Shown here: positions 36,094 to 48,883 of the stretch, piece by piece
Numbering within the stretch: position 1 is the stretch's first letter
Layout: each line of letters starts with the position of its first letter
DNA from: Adiantum capillus-veneris
Lineage: Eukaryota > Streptophyta > Polypodiopsida > Polypodiales > Pteridaceae
DNA length: 64,000 bases
Reading direction: 5' to 3'
NCBI GenBank assembly: GCA_014529385.2
Contig: CM043950.1
Coordinates: forward strand, 152,944,445 to 153,008,444
Notes under the pieces: generated by a model
Databases searched by the model: none
What the model was told of the DNA's origin: nothing
The model's input: the letters and a program-made list of their open reading frames with translations, nothing else
Made by a program: the position numbers and the translations under genes

Positions 36094-36736
36094 ACGTGTG
36101 TGTGTGTGTGTGTGTGCATGTATTTATGCCACACACAACATGCACACACGCGTTGGCGTGCGTGTGTATACACACACACGCATGTGTACACACACGCGCA
36201 TGCCAACATGTGTGTGTGTGTGTGTGTGGTGTGTTTACACACACACGCGCTGCATGCACCTAGTGATGCGTGTGTGTGTTCACACACGTGTAGACTTGCC
36301 AATGCGTGTGTGTGTGTGTGTGTGTGTGGACACACACACGTGGTGGTCCATGTGGCCATGGAGCGCCCACGCAGGCCGCCTCGTGGCCACGTGGATTTTC
36401 CACATGTAGCGTGCAACGTGGCCTAGCGTACTACCACGCAGGCAGCACGGAGGCCACGTGGCGTGCCACGGGTACTATCGTTGGTCGAATAAGGCACCAC
36501 GTGGCGTGCCACGGGTACTCTCGACCAACGGCAGTAGACGTGGCACGCCATGTGGCTTACACGCTGCCTACATGGCAGTACGCTTGGGCCAAATGTACCG
36601 TCGATTGACAATGACACACGTGGCAAATCCACGTGGCCATGAAGCGGCCTATGTGGCCGCTATGTGGCCACGTGTGTGTCCACACACACACATGCGCGTT
36701 GGTGTGCACGTGTGTGTGTGGACTCTCGCTGGCCAC
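36094..36736. other. TG-rich and G-box-rich GC DNA between two elements
   Basis: TG/CA-rich tracts to about 36335 are followed by DNA with eight CACGTG hexamers at 36337, 36388, 36455, 36498, 36617, 36630, 36669 and 36707. A 23-bp direct repeat starts at 36454 and 36497. A perfect 10-bp inverted repeat (CGTTGGTCGA at 36479, inverse at 36521) surrounds the second copy. No real gene: open frames here follow the repeat composition. Confidence 0.7.
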
Positions 36737-37717
36737 TGTTTGGCGGCTAAGTCAACAATGGCCAAACGGACCATTCAAAGATGCTATTTACTATTATTAG
36801 TAAATGTTAACGAGGCCAGATGATGCGGATGCGAAGTAAAGATGAAGATGAAGCAAATACAAGCAACAGATGCAGAGAAGAGTTGGAATTGATGACTATC
36901 TATGGAGTTACGGTCACAATTGACGGTCACTTAAGTTTTAGGATTTTCCGTCAAATGACCGCAAATGCGGGTTGTAATTATGTTTTGGGCTCATCAAGAG
37001 TTCCAAGTTGTAAACATTGAGCTATATTTAGATCCTAGGCAGTGCAGATAGTAGATTAAGTGAGTTTGGCCATTTGGGTGCTCGGCCACTTCTAAAAAGC
37101 CTAGAGAGTATATAACTCAAAACACACAATGTGAAAGGGGATTCTTACTCACTTGAGATAAGCTTTGTGAAGAAGGATATGGCTATGGAGTTCTTGAGCT
37201 TTCTACACGCATGCATGGACGATTCGGTCTCATGCCAATAGCTAAACTCTAACCTCTTCTCTCTCATTTGCTCATGGTGTAATCAATGCTCGATTAATCA
37301 AAGATTAATGGCTGATTTGTTGATTAATCTCTCTCTTTTTTCATATTTCCCTCTTGTTTAAGCATGCTACTAAGTGTGTGTAGGCTTGTGTAGAGTGTTG
37401 GTGCCTGGTGTGGTCATTCTATGCTATTCTATGCTCATTGTGTGCTTGATTAGAGTTGGATTAGTGATTGATAAGAGAGTAGTGCGTGATTAAGCTTGTG
37501 TGTGAGAGATTAGGCCAAATGGTAGAGTAAGTAGTGTGCTCACTCCTCGTAGCAACATTTTACCCGCTCCGTAGCTTTCTTTGTGTGTAGGTTTCACCTT
37601 CTAATCCTCCATTTGGCACGCACAAGCCACTTGTGTGTTTCCATGCCCTAGCCGGATCCTACTCCTCGGATTGACATTATGTTGATGTCCTCCCTATGCT
37701 AGGATGACGTCCCAACA
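36737..37717 (+). repeat. 5' LTR of 11.4-kb element
   Basis: 981 bp, TGTTTGG...GTCCCAACA. Confidence 0.95.
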
Positions 37718-37718
37718 T

Positions 37719-37736
37719 TGGCGCCGCTTCCGGGGA
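37719..37736 (+). other. primer binding site, tRNA-Asp-like
   Basis: TGGCGCCGCTTCCGGGGA one base after the LTR closely resembles the tRNA-Asp-type primer site of plant Athila/LARD elements. Confidence 0.8.
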
Positions 37737-39639
37737 GCGATTGCCTAAGCTAGAGGTGCCATTGGTGTGATTAGGAGACACTAATTTCTCTAATTTTTTG
37801 TTAATTTTGTTAGTTTTTAGATTAGGTGTGTTGATTAATTGAGTGGTTTTTAGTGTGATTAGTGCTTGGGTTAGCATTGATTATGCTTAGAACATCTCAA
37901 AACAACCCACACACATCATTAGTTCTTGATTTTGATCACTAATTTTGACCATCAAATTCACTAATTTTCCCTAACTTTGATGCTAATTTCCCGTTGATTG
38001 ATAAGTGTTTTTTGTGCTACACACAAGTAGAAAGTGAGTTGGGTATATGGACAACATGCCTATGTGATCCACACACTCATATCCTACTCCAATTGTGCGC
38101 AAATCGTAGCCAAAATCACCTATTAATCAGTAATTATTTGGGCATTTTGCAAAGTGTTGATTTGTATTGATTATTTGATGCATGTCCATGAGGATTATGT
38201 GTTTACATTCATGCTAAATGATGCTACACATTGACTTTTGTGTTGGTTGTGTGTAGGTGATTTTACAGGATCGACACACACACACTAGTGTGTTGGGCAC
38301 TAATCAAGTGCTTAATCACTGAGTTTGTGGCTAATTAAGGTGCTGAAATTAATGCTAATTTTTTGATGTTATGTGCAGGTTTGGTTCATGAACCATGTGC
38401 ATTCATAAAATGCAAAACTAGGTGCGGTTTATGCTCGCTTGAGTGTAGGCGGAAGTGCCTAATTTGGGGCAATTTGGGGCTGTTTTGGAGTCCAATTTGC
38501 TTATGAGAATCATGTGATTGCGTATGGTTATCAATGAGTTATGGTTATGTTTTTCTAATTCCGTTGTGACGCCGAAATGATGTCAAAATTCGGTCAAATT
38601 TGGTTATGTATGCTTATGTGCATGATTTGATGCAGAAAGCGTGTTAATGATTGATTAAATTTGAGATTTGGATGCTCGAATTGATGTTTAATTGATGCAA
38701 AATGTTGTTTTGAGTGCGATTAGTCATCGTGCAAGAAAGGGTGATTCTTGTGTTCATTAAAGCGCAGTTTCGAGACGATTTGTGTGCTTAAAGAATAATG
38801 TTTTGTGCGATTTTGATTAAGTAAGTGATCAATTTCGGTGTTTCGATTGCTTGATTGCGAATGTTTAGGTCGGTGGGCTGATCTAGAATTTTTGAGAATT
38901 TTCTGATAATTTTTGGTAATTTTTGGCAATATTTGCTAATTTTTACTCAAATGTGCTAATTATGCTCAGAAAATTGATAAATCGCCTAATTCGAGTGAAC
39001 TGTGGAGTGCTAGGGCAATTTTTTTATTTTTTATTTTAGTGTTTTTGCGTGTTAGTTTAAATTTTTTATTTTTTATTTTTTTTACATTTTTAAGTTTTTT
39101 TGTTTAATAATATTTGATTTTTTTTATTTATATTGGTGTATTTTATTATTTTTCTGTGTTTTTCTATTTTTTGTGTTTGGTGATTGTTTTGTGTTTTCTT
39201 TTTAGAATTATTTTTGTGTGTTTTTTATATTTTTGTGCTTTTTAGTAATTTTGTGCATATTTTGATTTTTTGAGTGTTTTTTAGATTTTTCTTTGTGTTT
39301 TATTTATTATTGGTGTTCATTTTGGTATTTTTGTATGTGTTTTTTGATTATTTGAGTATTTTATTAATTTATTTTGTGAGTTTTTGAATTTTTTGTGAGC
39401 CTTTTTAAATTATTGTATGAATTTTTGAAATTTTTAATGTAATTTTTTCATTTTTGTGTGTTTTTGTGTTTACTTTTTATTTATGTGTGGTTTTTAACTT
39501 ATTTGTGTGTTTTTTTATTTTTGGTTTTATAAAAAAACAAACAAACAAACAAACAAACCTGCCTCCTGCTCCCGCGTTGACTAAGGCTGGCCTCCCGGCA
39601 GCAGTTCCGCCGTGAATCACACTAATCCTTACTGGCTAA

Positions 39640-39790
39640 GACCTCCTACGCGTGTTGGTCGTCTTGTTCTCCTACGCGTACTGGTCGTCAAGTTCTCCTA
39701 CGTGCTGAGTAGCCTAGTCCTCCTACGCTCTGCACCCACCAAGTCATCCTACGCTTTCCTGCCCCAGGCCCAAGACTTCCTACGCCCTCA
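39640..39790. repeat. minisatellite based on CTCCTACGC
   Basis: Six occurrences of [CT]CCTACG at intervals of about 25-35 bp, with variable spacer. Confidence 0.7.
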
Positions 39791-40028
39791 GCACACAACA
39801 CTCTCTCTCTAGCAGCCCGAGTCGGCCCCACACCCATGTGCACCCCACTCCCGCTTTTGATAATGCACACACACACACTGCATCTCCCGCTGAGTCTCGC
39901 CTTGGCTCACAAAAAGATACACGCCCCTAATCCCCCTAATCTCGTTGCAGGTCCGCCTGCCCCATAAACCCACACACACACACATAACTTCTCTCTCTTT
40001 CTCTATCTCAACCCCTCACACACCACAC

Positions 40029-40137
<109 letters not shown>

Positions 40138-42466
40138 CCTTGCCCGCCTGCAGCGCACTTCCCTGGTCCCGCCTTGCATGCAGTCGGCGCATCTTGCTTG
40201 GCGTACGCGCTGGCTCACCAACACATACACACACCGTAGCTTTTGCTGAGCTACTGAGTCTTGAGTCTCGACTCCTCGCAGCCTTGTTTAAAGCTGGCCT
40301 GCACCCCACGACAGATGCCCGCCTTAACTCGCTAGCAGCCCGGTTCAGAGTGGCATCTGAGTCGGCCCTGCATTGGCGCGCACACACAACCTTTCCCTTT
40401 CAATACTCTAGTCCTGCCTTGGCTGCCGACGCTGACCCCACCTGCACACCGACGGCGTGATATTTTGCTCGTACAATCCAATAATTCACCACAGATGGGT
40501 TGACGCCATAAGGCTTTGCAGAGGCAAGAAGAGGAAAAAAGTTTTAAAAATAAAAATCCTTTTTAAAAGATTTTTTATTTTTTACTCTCATTAAGAGAGG
40601 ATTCCCACCTCCCTCATTCTTGCCCTATGGACTGCAGTTTTTGACGAATTTTGAGTGCACTTTTAGAACCAACTGTTAACATTGATTATTGAAAAATATA
40701 ATTTTGTAAAATCTCTCCTTTCTTTTTCGTAATGTATGTTCAATAATGCTAAAATTCTCAACGATTTTGGGTGAAGGCCATGGAATGAAGCTACATTTTG
40801 TGGTTCGTGAATGATCATGGTATCTTTTGATGCTTACCTTGACTGCCATATGTTGTCATGCACTAGTGGATGAGCTTCATTGGGTATTTATTACCGCGAG
40901 AGCTAAATAGTCCTTTCCATCATTTGATATAAATGTCATATTTGTTAGTTAAAGAGCACAGATGCGGGCTTTGATTGTGTATGCATCCATTGAAGAATTT
41001 GCATAAAAATTGAGGTATGATTGAGCACGATTTTATTGCGTTGCCAAAGTAAAACATTGTCTGTAGTAAAAGAAAGTTTCATTTTTTGGCATGCATATGG
41101 GCTTCAGTTGAGAGTTACATTGATGATATGTACATGCTTGGTCAAGAAGTCTTGTGCATTAAAACTTGAGTTTGGTATTGAGTGTGCATTTTAGTGCTTG
41201 ACGTGAATGGCAACATGTTTGCATAGCACTAAAATTGAGCTTGGTTGATGGCCAAAAGTAAGCAGTACAATTTTGGGCTTGTGATTGAGCATTCTTCTAC
41301 TGCTTGGCTTGATTGAAATTCTCATTTGCACTAAAATGGCAAGCTCTATTGGACATGCATATGAGCTTCATGAGAGAGTTGCACTAGATGATGAGTGGTG
41401 ATTGCTTGACTGGAACTTTGTGCTTAAACTTAACATTGCTTGTACATTTTAATGCTCGAATTGAATGAACAATCATTGGTAAGCATTAGAATTGACCTTT
41501 TTTAAATGGCCAAGAGAGAGCATTAAAACTTTTGGGTTGTCGATGATCATGCATTTTTAGTGCTTGTGATGAATTTACAAATGCTTTCATGGACTAACAA
41601 TTGTGCATTTTTTGAAGGGAAATTGGCCAATCATGATTCAACATTGGGTTGTGATTAACCAATTAAGAGAGTTCAAAATTTGCTTCATCCTAAACTCTCT
41701 CTTCCTTTTAACTTGTATGCCAAAAATGCTAAAGTGAGCATGATTTTGGCAAAATGGTCATTAAATAGCATTAAACTGAGGGTGGCTATTGACCATAATA
41801 TGGTGCTATGAATTAAAATTTGGATTTGGCATCGCTTGATACATTTTAGTGCTACATACGACAGCTAGAACTATGCCTAATGATGATGTGGTAATACATC
41901 TGGGCAAAAGCAGCTGCAGTGAATGGTAATGACCTTAAGGAGGCTGGAAATTGAGCAATGAGGGGCAGAACTTTCCGTGCAAGTCATCGAAAGAGCAAAT
42001 TGAAGCGGAAAAAAATTGAGTGTGTCAGGGATAAGAGTAACAGTGATGCCGGAAAAGCAAAAGTTTCGGACAGATACACTTCAGAAGTTGGATGACCTAT
42101 GGTCACCTGCGTGGTGGTTTAATTTAAATTAAACACCATATAAATTGTGCTGTAAAACAGGCAAATTGCGGTTGATTTGGTTCAGGTCAAAAGTGCGTTG
42201 CTAATCTACAATTTTGCAGATTAAGAGAAAATTTCATAGCTCAATCAATTGGAATCGAGGTATCACAAAGGGAGTAGTCGTTGCAGTACAGTGGTAAGTA
42301 TCTTGCCAACTAGTGCTACAGCAATACACGTAAATCAGATCGTCGAGATCACACCTAAGCCTAGCAGAGAGCTCTGAATTAGGAAAACCACTCGTCACCC
42401 ATGGGAGAGGCTAGAAAAAGGGAATACAAGTGCTCAGCAGGTCAGTAAAATAGGGTTGAAAGAAAA

Positions 42467-45400
42467 ATGGAACAACAGATGCAACAGCCACGGTCAATGG
42501 AAACATCGGCAAATCAAAGCAATTATGATGCAACTTTGAGCTCATTAATAACAGTCAAATCGGTTGGCATCAGGTTGGAGTTAATAGGTCATTTCAAAGA
42601 CTTTCCATGCTACATGGATGATGCCGACAATCGCTATCTAAAGTCCAAGCAAAATGCGCTGAAAAGCCCGACAATACAGGTTGTGGAGCAGACGAAGCTA
42701 CCAACATGGCTAATTCACAAAAAAACCTAATGGAAGATTGTTTAGGATCCGTGTACATGAAGCTCAAACCAGGTAGTGAGTTGGACATAATAAAATTGCA
42801 CAGGCAAGATCTTCCAGAGGTTAGCAGTTGTCGAATCACTGTGCACTTGATAAAGTCAAATTACAAGGACAAAAACTGTAGCAGTCTCTATAGAGATATG
42901 GAAGGTAGATGGTACAAAGCAGAAACACCTCAACAAGTGACGGAAGAGCCACATCAATGCTTCATATCTCATGAAGATGGTTCAAAGTTGGGTTACAAAT
43001 ACATGTTGACCTTTAGCTTACCTTTAGCTTCCAATGCAGATACCGTGGTAGCTCAGAACAGAGAAATAACTCAAGAGACGGGGCCTACTATAATCAATCT
43101 GCCAAAAAATGAAGACATAGTTAGTAGGAAGGAATTCCTTGAATCCATGTGTAAACGACAGTTTCCTTCAACCACTTCAGAAGTCAACAAGCAACCTGGA
43201 CCAGTAGCCCTTCATTGGATACACGAAACAAGATGGAAAGATCCAATTTATGTAGATTCTGATGGACAAAGATGGATTCAAGTCACGAAGGTAAGGACAT
43301 TTAGCGAGTCCGTTCCTAGGACACTATGGGCAACGCGCATTGGGGACAAGAGCTATGATATAGATGGAAGATGCTATGAGTTAGATCTTATTGCAGATAT
43401 ATTCTTGAAAAGAGTTGCAGCTTTCATCTTGTCATCCACAAGACCAAATTGAGAAACGGACACATGACGAAATGATATCTAACCAGGTAAATATTGGTCA
43501 CACTGCCACTATTGCACAAAGTCAATCACTAGAAGATAGGGAAGTGCACTTTAAAAGCTCTAGGCTTCCACTGACACATGATCAGACTTTGAATTTGTAT
43601 GAGCACAATTCAACTCCTTTCATTACACAGATGAGTGCCACAACACAACAGACACAGGTATAGAACACTACACATGCACCACAAAATGTACCAACACAAA
43701 CACACATACAATCAATGGAAGAATCAGCTATTGAGTTAGCACGACTTCACAAAGATCTAGCTCAATCACGTGAGGTAGATGACAAAGCTAGAATGACCAC
43801 ACCAGGCATAAGAAAGATACCTCTTACAGATAGGGAACACTCTCGGATGGGGGGAGTTCAATCTCCACCTTACTTACTGCAATCAGGACAACCCTATCAA
43901 CTGCAAATAGCAAAGGAGAGTCACAATACTCTCTTACAATTCATCGGACAACAGAAGCCAAATACAGGATCCAATCGAAAACATAGTCCTAAGACGATAC
44001 AGAAGCCACAGATAAAGGATCACATGTTGATAACAGACATAGAATTAAAGCTGGTCATTGAAGCAGGGGCTGAAACATCCATCTACCAGGGTTATAATGG
44101 AATCTGTTACAAGCTTCTTGAGAATGCCACAGTCGAAAAAGATAAGGGCAATCAGTCAAAGCCAGTGTCAGTGTTGGTTTTTAAGTATCTACATGTCATG
44201 TTGATGACATATTTGATCAAAGATACTATGGGCAACGAATACCAACAATATTATGGACAGATACCTCGACCAGGTATAGAACAAATAGGAATAGATGTGC
44301 ATTGCTACGAATGTGTCATTAATCATCTAATACCCAATTTCCCAGTAAAGATGCACTTAGATATGATGAAGCAGCAAAACCAAGACAGTGTCAGATTGCA
44401 AGCAGCAGAATCATTAAAGCAGACGTCTCCAAATCGAAAGTCGCCAGAAAGAAAGCATATCTTGTCAAAGGATACCAGAGACAAACTGATGACTAAAATA
44501 TTGGAGGTCAAAGGCGTCAATGATATTTCGATTGAAAATCAAGCTGCAAAAAAAGATCAGCTACAAAAGATGGTCTCAAATAGCTTGGAATTTTTTAGGC
44601 CTAAAATCGAAAGATCCAACAAAGATGCAGCGGACAATCCAATGTCATAGGAAGTGGATGAAGAAATTATATGTGACCCAGAACCAGAGTGGGTACAGGC
44701 AGTCAAGGACTTGCCACTGAAGATTTCAACAAGCAGAAATGTGGAATCAAAGATTCTACATAATAATGCTAATAGCACAGATATTTCAGCGCTAATGAAT
44801 GCACATCAAAATTCAACAGAGCCAGAGATCAAGTCTCAAAGCCAAGAAATAGACATCTCAATGTGTTCAAAGGCAGAGGCGGTCATAAAGTCAGATCCTA
44901 ATATTTTCTCGCCAATGGAAGATGCCACTAAACCAAAGGTGACACAAATCACAATTAACTTGAACAATCAGAAGCAAATGGTGCATCAAGCACATGAAGC
45001 CTATCAAAAGACCAACAAACAGATCAATAAAGAGCAATGTGAACCAAAGGCCACGGTAAGCATTGCATCTGGAGAAAAGAGTCAACATACTTCTGTCCAG
45101 CTGGCAGAGGAAATTAAAGACTACAGATTGTCAAAAATAGAGGCACAAAGGACTGTTCAAGTCAGTTTAGATGCAGAACTCACCAAATCATGTATTCCAC
45201 AAGCAACGAAGTCCAACAAGGAAGTCACAAATGCAGCTAAACAATCAAGGCAGTTGTGGATTCAACACCCCAGGGAAAGATAGACCAACAATCTAGACTA
45301 CATTATAAAAAGGTCTTTCAGCCAAAATACCCAACCAGGAGTAAACAAAGACACAAGCAGCACATCAAAACCTATGTTGCGGCCAATGACATCAATGTCA

Positions 45401-46197
45401 AAGATCCAGTTTGGGTAAATGATCCTAGTCCAAACAATTCAGGTAAACAAATGGGATGGATTGCCTCCCAATACAGCTTAGAAGAGCAAGGCTACTACAG
45501 TGGTCAACCAAATGTTTGGTTACCTAAACCAAAGATATCAGGCTATACACTAGCAAATGGCTTCAAACCAAAACAACAAACAGGAAAATCAAGATCAATT
45601 TCAACTCAAAAGAGGAGATCGAAAAACAGGGCTAGAAATAGGTTCAAAAACGATTCTCAATCTAGAAAGCGTACATATCTTCAAGGGAATTTACCAACCG
45701 TGATTCCCAAAAATGGCACCGAACAGATACAATTGAATCCGAAAGTACATACAAAAATATTTGTGCCATCAAATATACTTCAAGCGCAGGGATATTACAA
45801 AGGACAAAAACAAATCTGGCTACCCAAGGCACCAAGACCAGATTTTACACAACTTGAAGATAATTTCAACTACAAACACTGACAGATCAAGGATACAAGT
45901 CCAAAAAGTCAATATGTCGTTTTTAAAAATAAGCCAACAACAAATAGCAGATACATATTGGTGCCGAAGCAGACAAACGAGCAGAAGAAGATTGAAGTCA
46001 TCTCCCACTTCCAACAAAATGAAACTAGCCAATCTTCTCAGATAATGGACCAAAAGTTAAAACAAGCAAGCAAGGTCACCCAGGTATGGCAGAAAAAACC
46101 TACTTTGCCAATATGGTCCTTTAATAACCCTCTTTTTGAGGATCTGAGCTCTAAATGTCTAGATATATACTTTGCTGAGAGCTCAAGACAGTAGTCA
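42467..46197 (+). pseudogene. degenerate polyprotein of unknown family in 11.4-kb element
   Basis: One coding stretch spans 3.7 kb with three phase changes and few stops. ATG 42467 (MEQQMQQPRSMETS) continues to about 42715, shifts at an A7 run to 42706-43452, and shifts again to 43415-45283 (in-frame TAGs at 43661 and 44648). A last shift leads to 45256-45882, and after a TGA the same frame runs to 46197. Together this is about 1,200 codons of Gln-, Lys- and Ser-rich protein. Short related blocks recur: LYRDMEGRWYKAETP, YVDSDGQRWIQV, YDIDGRCYELDL, IYQGYNGICYKLL. Near the end QGYYSGQPNVWLPK (45487) recurs as QGYYKGQKQIWLPK (45787). No zinc knuckle, protease, polymerase, integrase or envelope features are visible. 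It may be a very diverged gag-like protein, a captured host gene, or something new. Confidence 0.55.
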
Positions 46198-47108
46198 AGT
46201 CGAGAAAATGTCAAGAGTCGGGCAGCTGAGCCGATAAATGAGCAAAGTGTTAGACCTAAGCTTCAAGTCCTAATATTTTTCTGTGGTCTATGAGTCTAGC
46301 TAATTAGGCTACAGCTCAAGCTGGAAGAGTTGAGCGTAATTATATCAAGACTCTCATTCTGAATAGGTGAGCATAGTCAATGTATTATTTTAATCATGGT
46401 GGCGAGGCGAAGTGTTCAAACCAAAACACACACACACTTGTGCACATTAGGAGAGTATGAACCATTGCATCAAACGCCCTTCTCAAGAGTAGTGAAAGCT
46501 AGTAAAGTGAATTTAATTTACTTATTTAGCTACATTAACTCTGAGGAGCACCCATCAATACACTTCTCCCACACAGCATAATCTTACCCATGCATAAATA
46601 TGTGCAAGCATATCCAATGTCCCATAATTGGACATTTGCATTACGCACTCTTTATTGTTCCACCCATGCACTCACCTTGCAGGTACATGCAGCAACAAAG
46701 CAACTCCAGACTCAAGGCAGATCATCGACCCTTTTCAAGGGACAGAAGGCTTAAACAATTCACTTTCACATTATTTATATAAGCCCACTAAATTCAATCC
46801 CTACACACCCATCATTGTATATTCCCATAATAAGATCACATACCTCTGGGCACTTTTTCCCATGAGGTTTTTCCCCATTGGTAATTTAGGGTTTCCAGAC
46901 CCTAACGCACTATACATAGCCTTTTATTTTTCTTTATTCCCATAATAAATCAAGCCAATTGCTTTTACTTGAACCCAAATGCCTAATCTCATATTCACCA
47001 ACAAGTCAACCCAATAGCTTATAGCTCTTCAGAACAACATTCACCACCAATTTCCATCTCTCCAGTGCAAGCCAACAAGGCAGCGCACGAGGACGTGCAC
47101 TGAAATCA
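46198..47108 (+). other. 3' non-coding region of 11.4-kb element
   Basis: No gene seen; leads into the polypurine tract. Confidence 0.6.
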
Positions 47109-47119
47109 GATGGGGGGAG
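47109..47119 (+). other. polypurine tract of 11.4-kb element
   Basis: GATGGGGGGAG directly before the right LTR. Confidence 0.85.
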
Positions 47120-48100
47120 TATTTGGCGGCTAAGTCAACAATGGCCAAACGGACCAGTCAAAGATGCTATTTACTATTATTAGTAAATGCTAACGAGGCC
47201 AGATGATGCGGATACGAAGTAAAGATGAAGATGAAGCAAATACAAACAACAGACGCAGAGAAGAATTGGAATTGATGACTATCTATGGAGTTACGGTCAC
47301 AATTGACGGTCACTTAAGTTTTAGGATTTTCCGTCAAATGATCGCAAATGCGGGTTGTAAATATGTTTTGGGCTCATCAAGAGTTCCAAGTTGTAAACAT
47401 TGAGCTATATTTAGATCCTAGGCAGTGCAGATAGCAGATTAAGTGAGTTTGGCCATTTGGGTGCCCGGCCACTTCTAAAAAGCCTAGAGAGTATATAACT
47501 CAAAACACACAATGTGAAAGGGGATTCTTACTCACTTGAGATAAGCTTTGTGAAGAAGGAGATGGCTATGGAGTTCTTGAGCTTTCTACGCGCGTGCATG
47601 GACGATTCGGCCTCATGCAAATAGCTAAACTCTAACCTCTTCTCTCTCATTTGCTCATGGTGTAATCAATGCTTGATTAATCAAAGATTAATGGCTGATT
47701 TGTTGACTAATATCTCTCTTTTTTCATATTTCCCTCTTGTTTAAGCTTGCTACTAAGTGTGTGTAGGCTTGTGTAAAGTGTTAGTGCCCGGTGTGGTCAT
47801 TCTATGCTATTCTATGCTCATTGTGTGCTTGATTAGAGTTGGATTAGTGATTGATTAGAGAGTAGTGCGTGATTAAGCTTGTGTGTGAGAAATTAGGCCA
47901 AATGGTAGAGTAAGTAGTGTGCTCACTCCTCGTAGCAACATCTTACCCGCTCCGTAGCTTTCTTTGTGTGTAGGTTTCACCTTCTAATCCTCCATTTGGC
48001 ACGCACAAGCCACTTGTGTGTTTCCATGCCCTAGCCGGATCCTACTCCTCGGATTGACATTATGTTGATGTCCTCCCTATGCTAGGATGACGTCCCAACA
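47120..48100 (+). repeat. 3' LTR of 11.4-kb element
   Basis: 981 bp, same length as the left LTR. The first dinucleotide reads TA where the left LTR has TG, a G to A change at the terminus. Confidence 0.94.
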
Positions 48101-48480
48101 GCCACGAGTTGGCCAGGGACGGACACACGCCTCCGTGTTGGGGCGTGTAGCTGCCCATGGCCAACGCGTTGGCAGTCCGCACAGGAGCGTCCCCCCGTGT
48201 AAAGGCCGCATGCAAACCCCGCCTCGCCCCCCCCCCCTTACTGGCCCCCTCACACAGGTCCCCGTCCCCGATAGCGCTCGTGCCTGCACACACGCCCCCG
48301 GTAGTGCTAGCACACACATCCCCCCCCTTCCTCGTTGTCCGCATGGCGGGGGAGGGAACGGGGTGTACTATCGATCGAATGCCCCCGTTCCCCGGTAGCC
48401 CGTCTACAGGCCCCCGCCTCCCTAACCCTTCGACTTACAGCTTCTTGCCCCCCTCCCGTTAGCACACGCCGACTGCTCAC
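48101..48480. other. GC-rich flank continuing the 36.3-36.7 kb region
   Basis: After the second GCCAC, GC-rich DNA with C runs resumes. It is the right half of the target interrupted by the 11.4-kb element. No gene recognised. Confidence 0.5.
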
Positions 48481-48880
48481 ACGTCCCTCTTACACACAAA
48501 TATTGAAAAAAAAATAAAAATTATTTGTCCGAAATTTTTTTCTTTTATCTATTGCACTAAACTAATATTCACGTGCTCACACAGTCACAAAAAAATATTT
48601 TTTTATTGAATATTTTATATATTTTTTACATAAATTTATTAAAATAATAAAATATTATTAAATTTAAATTTATAATGGCTATATTATTAGACATGAGTAT
48701 ATAAACAATTTGTTAGTTTATACAATGTGATCTTGTGCTTAATTATTTGTTTAGCATATTATTATGGCTTGCTGTTTATTTTTCCTGGGTAAAGAGTTTT
48801 CTTATCTTTTTTAAAATGGTAAATTTATAATATCTGAATCATTTCTTTTAGAATTAATTTCTCCAATGCAATTTATAACT
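48481..48880. other. AT-rich spacer, no feature seen
   Basis: Strongly AT-rich DNA between the GC-rich flank and the transposase relic. Confidence 0.5.
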
Positions 48881-48883
48881 TTA

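Noticed and set aside
36026-36823. Overlapping 120-150 residue open frames in TG/CACGTG-rich DNA
   Set aside because: Three phases and both strands are open at once because of repeat composition; no domain or consistent codon use.
42467-46197. Envelope-like third ORF of an Athila-type element
   Set aside because: No signal peptide, long hydrophobic segment or transmembrane helix is visible and no pol precedes it.
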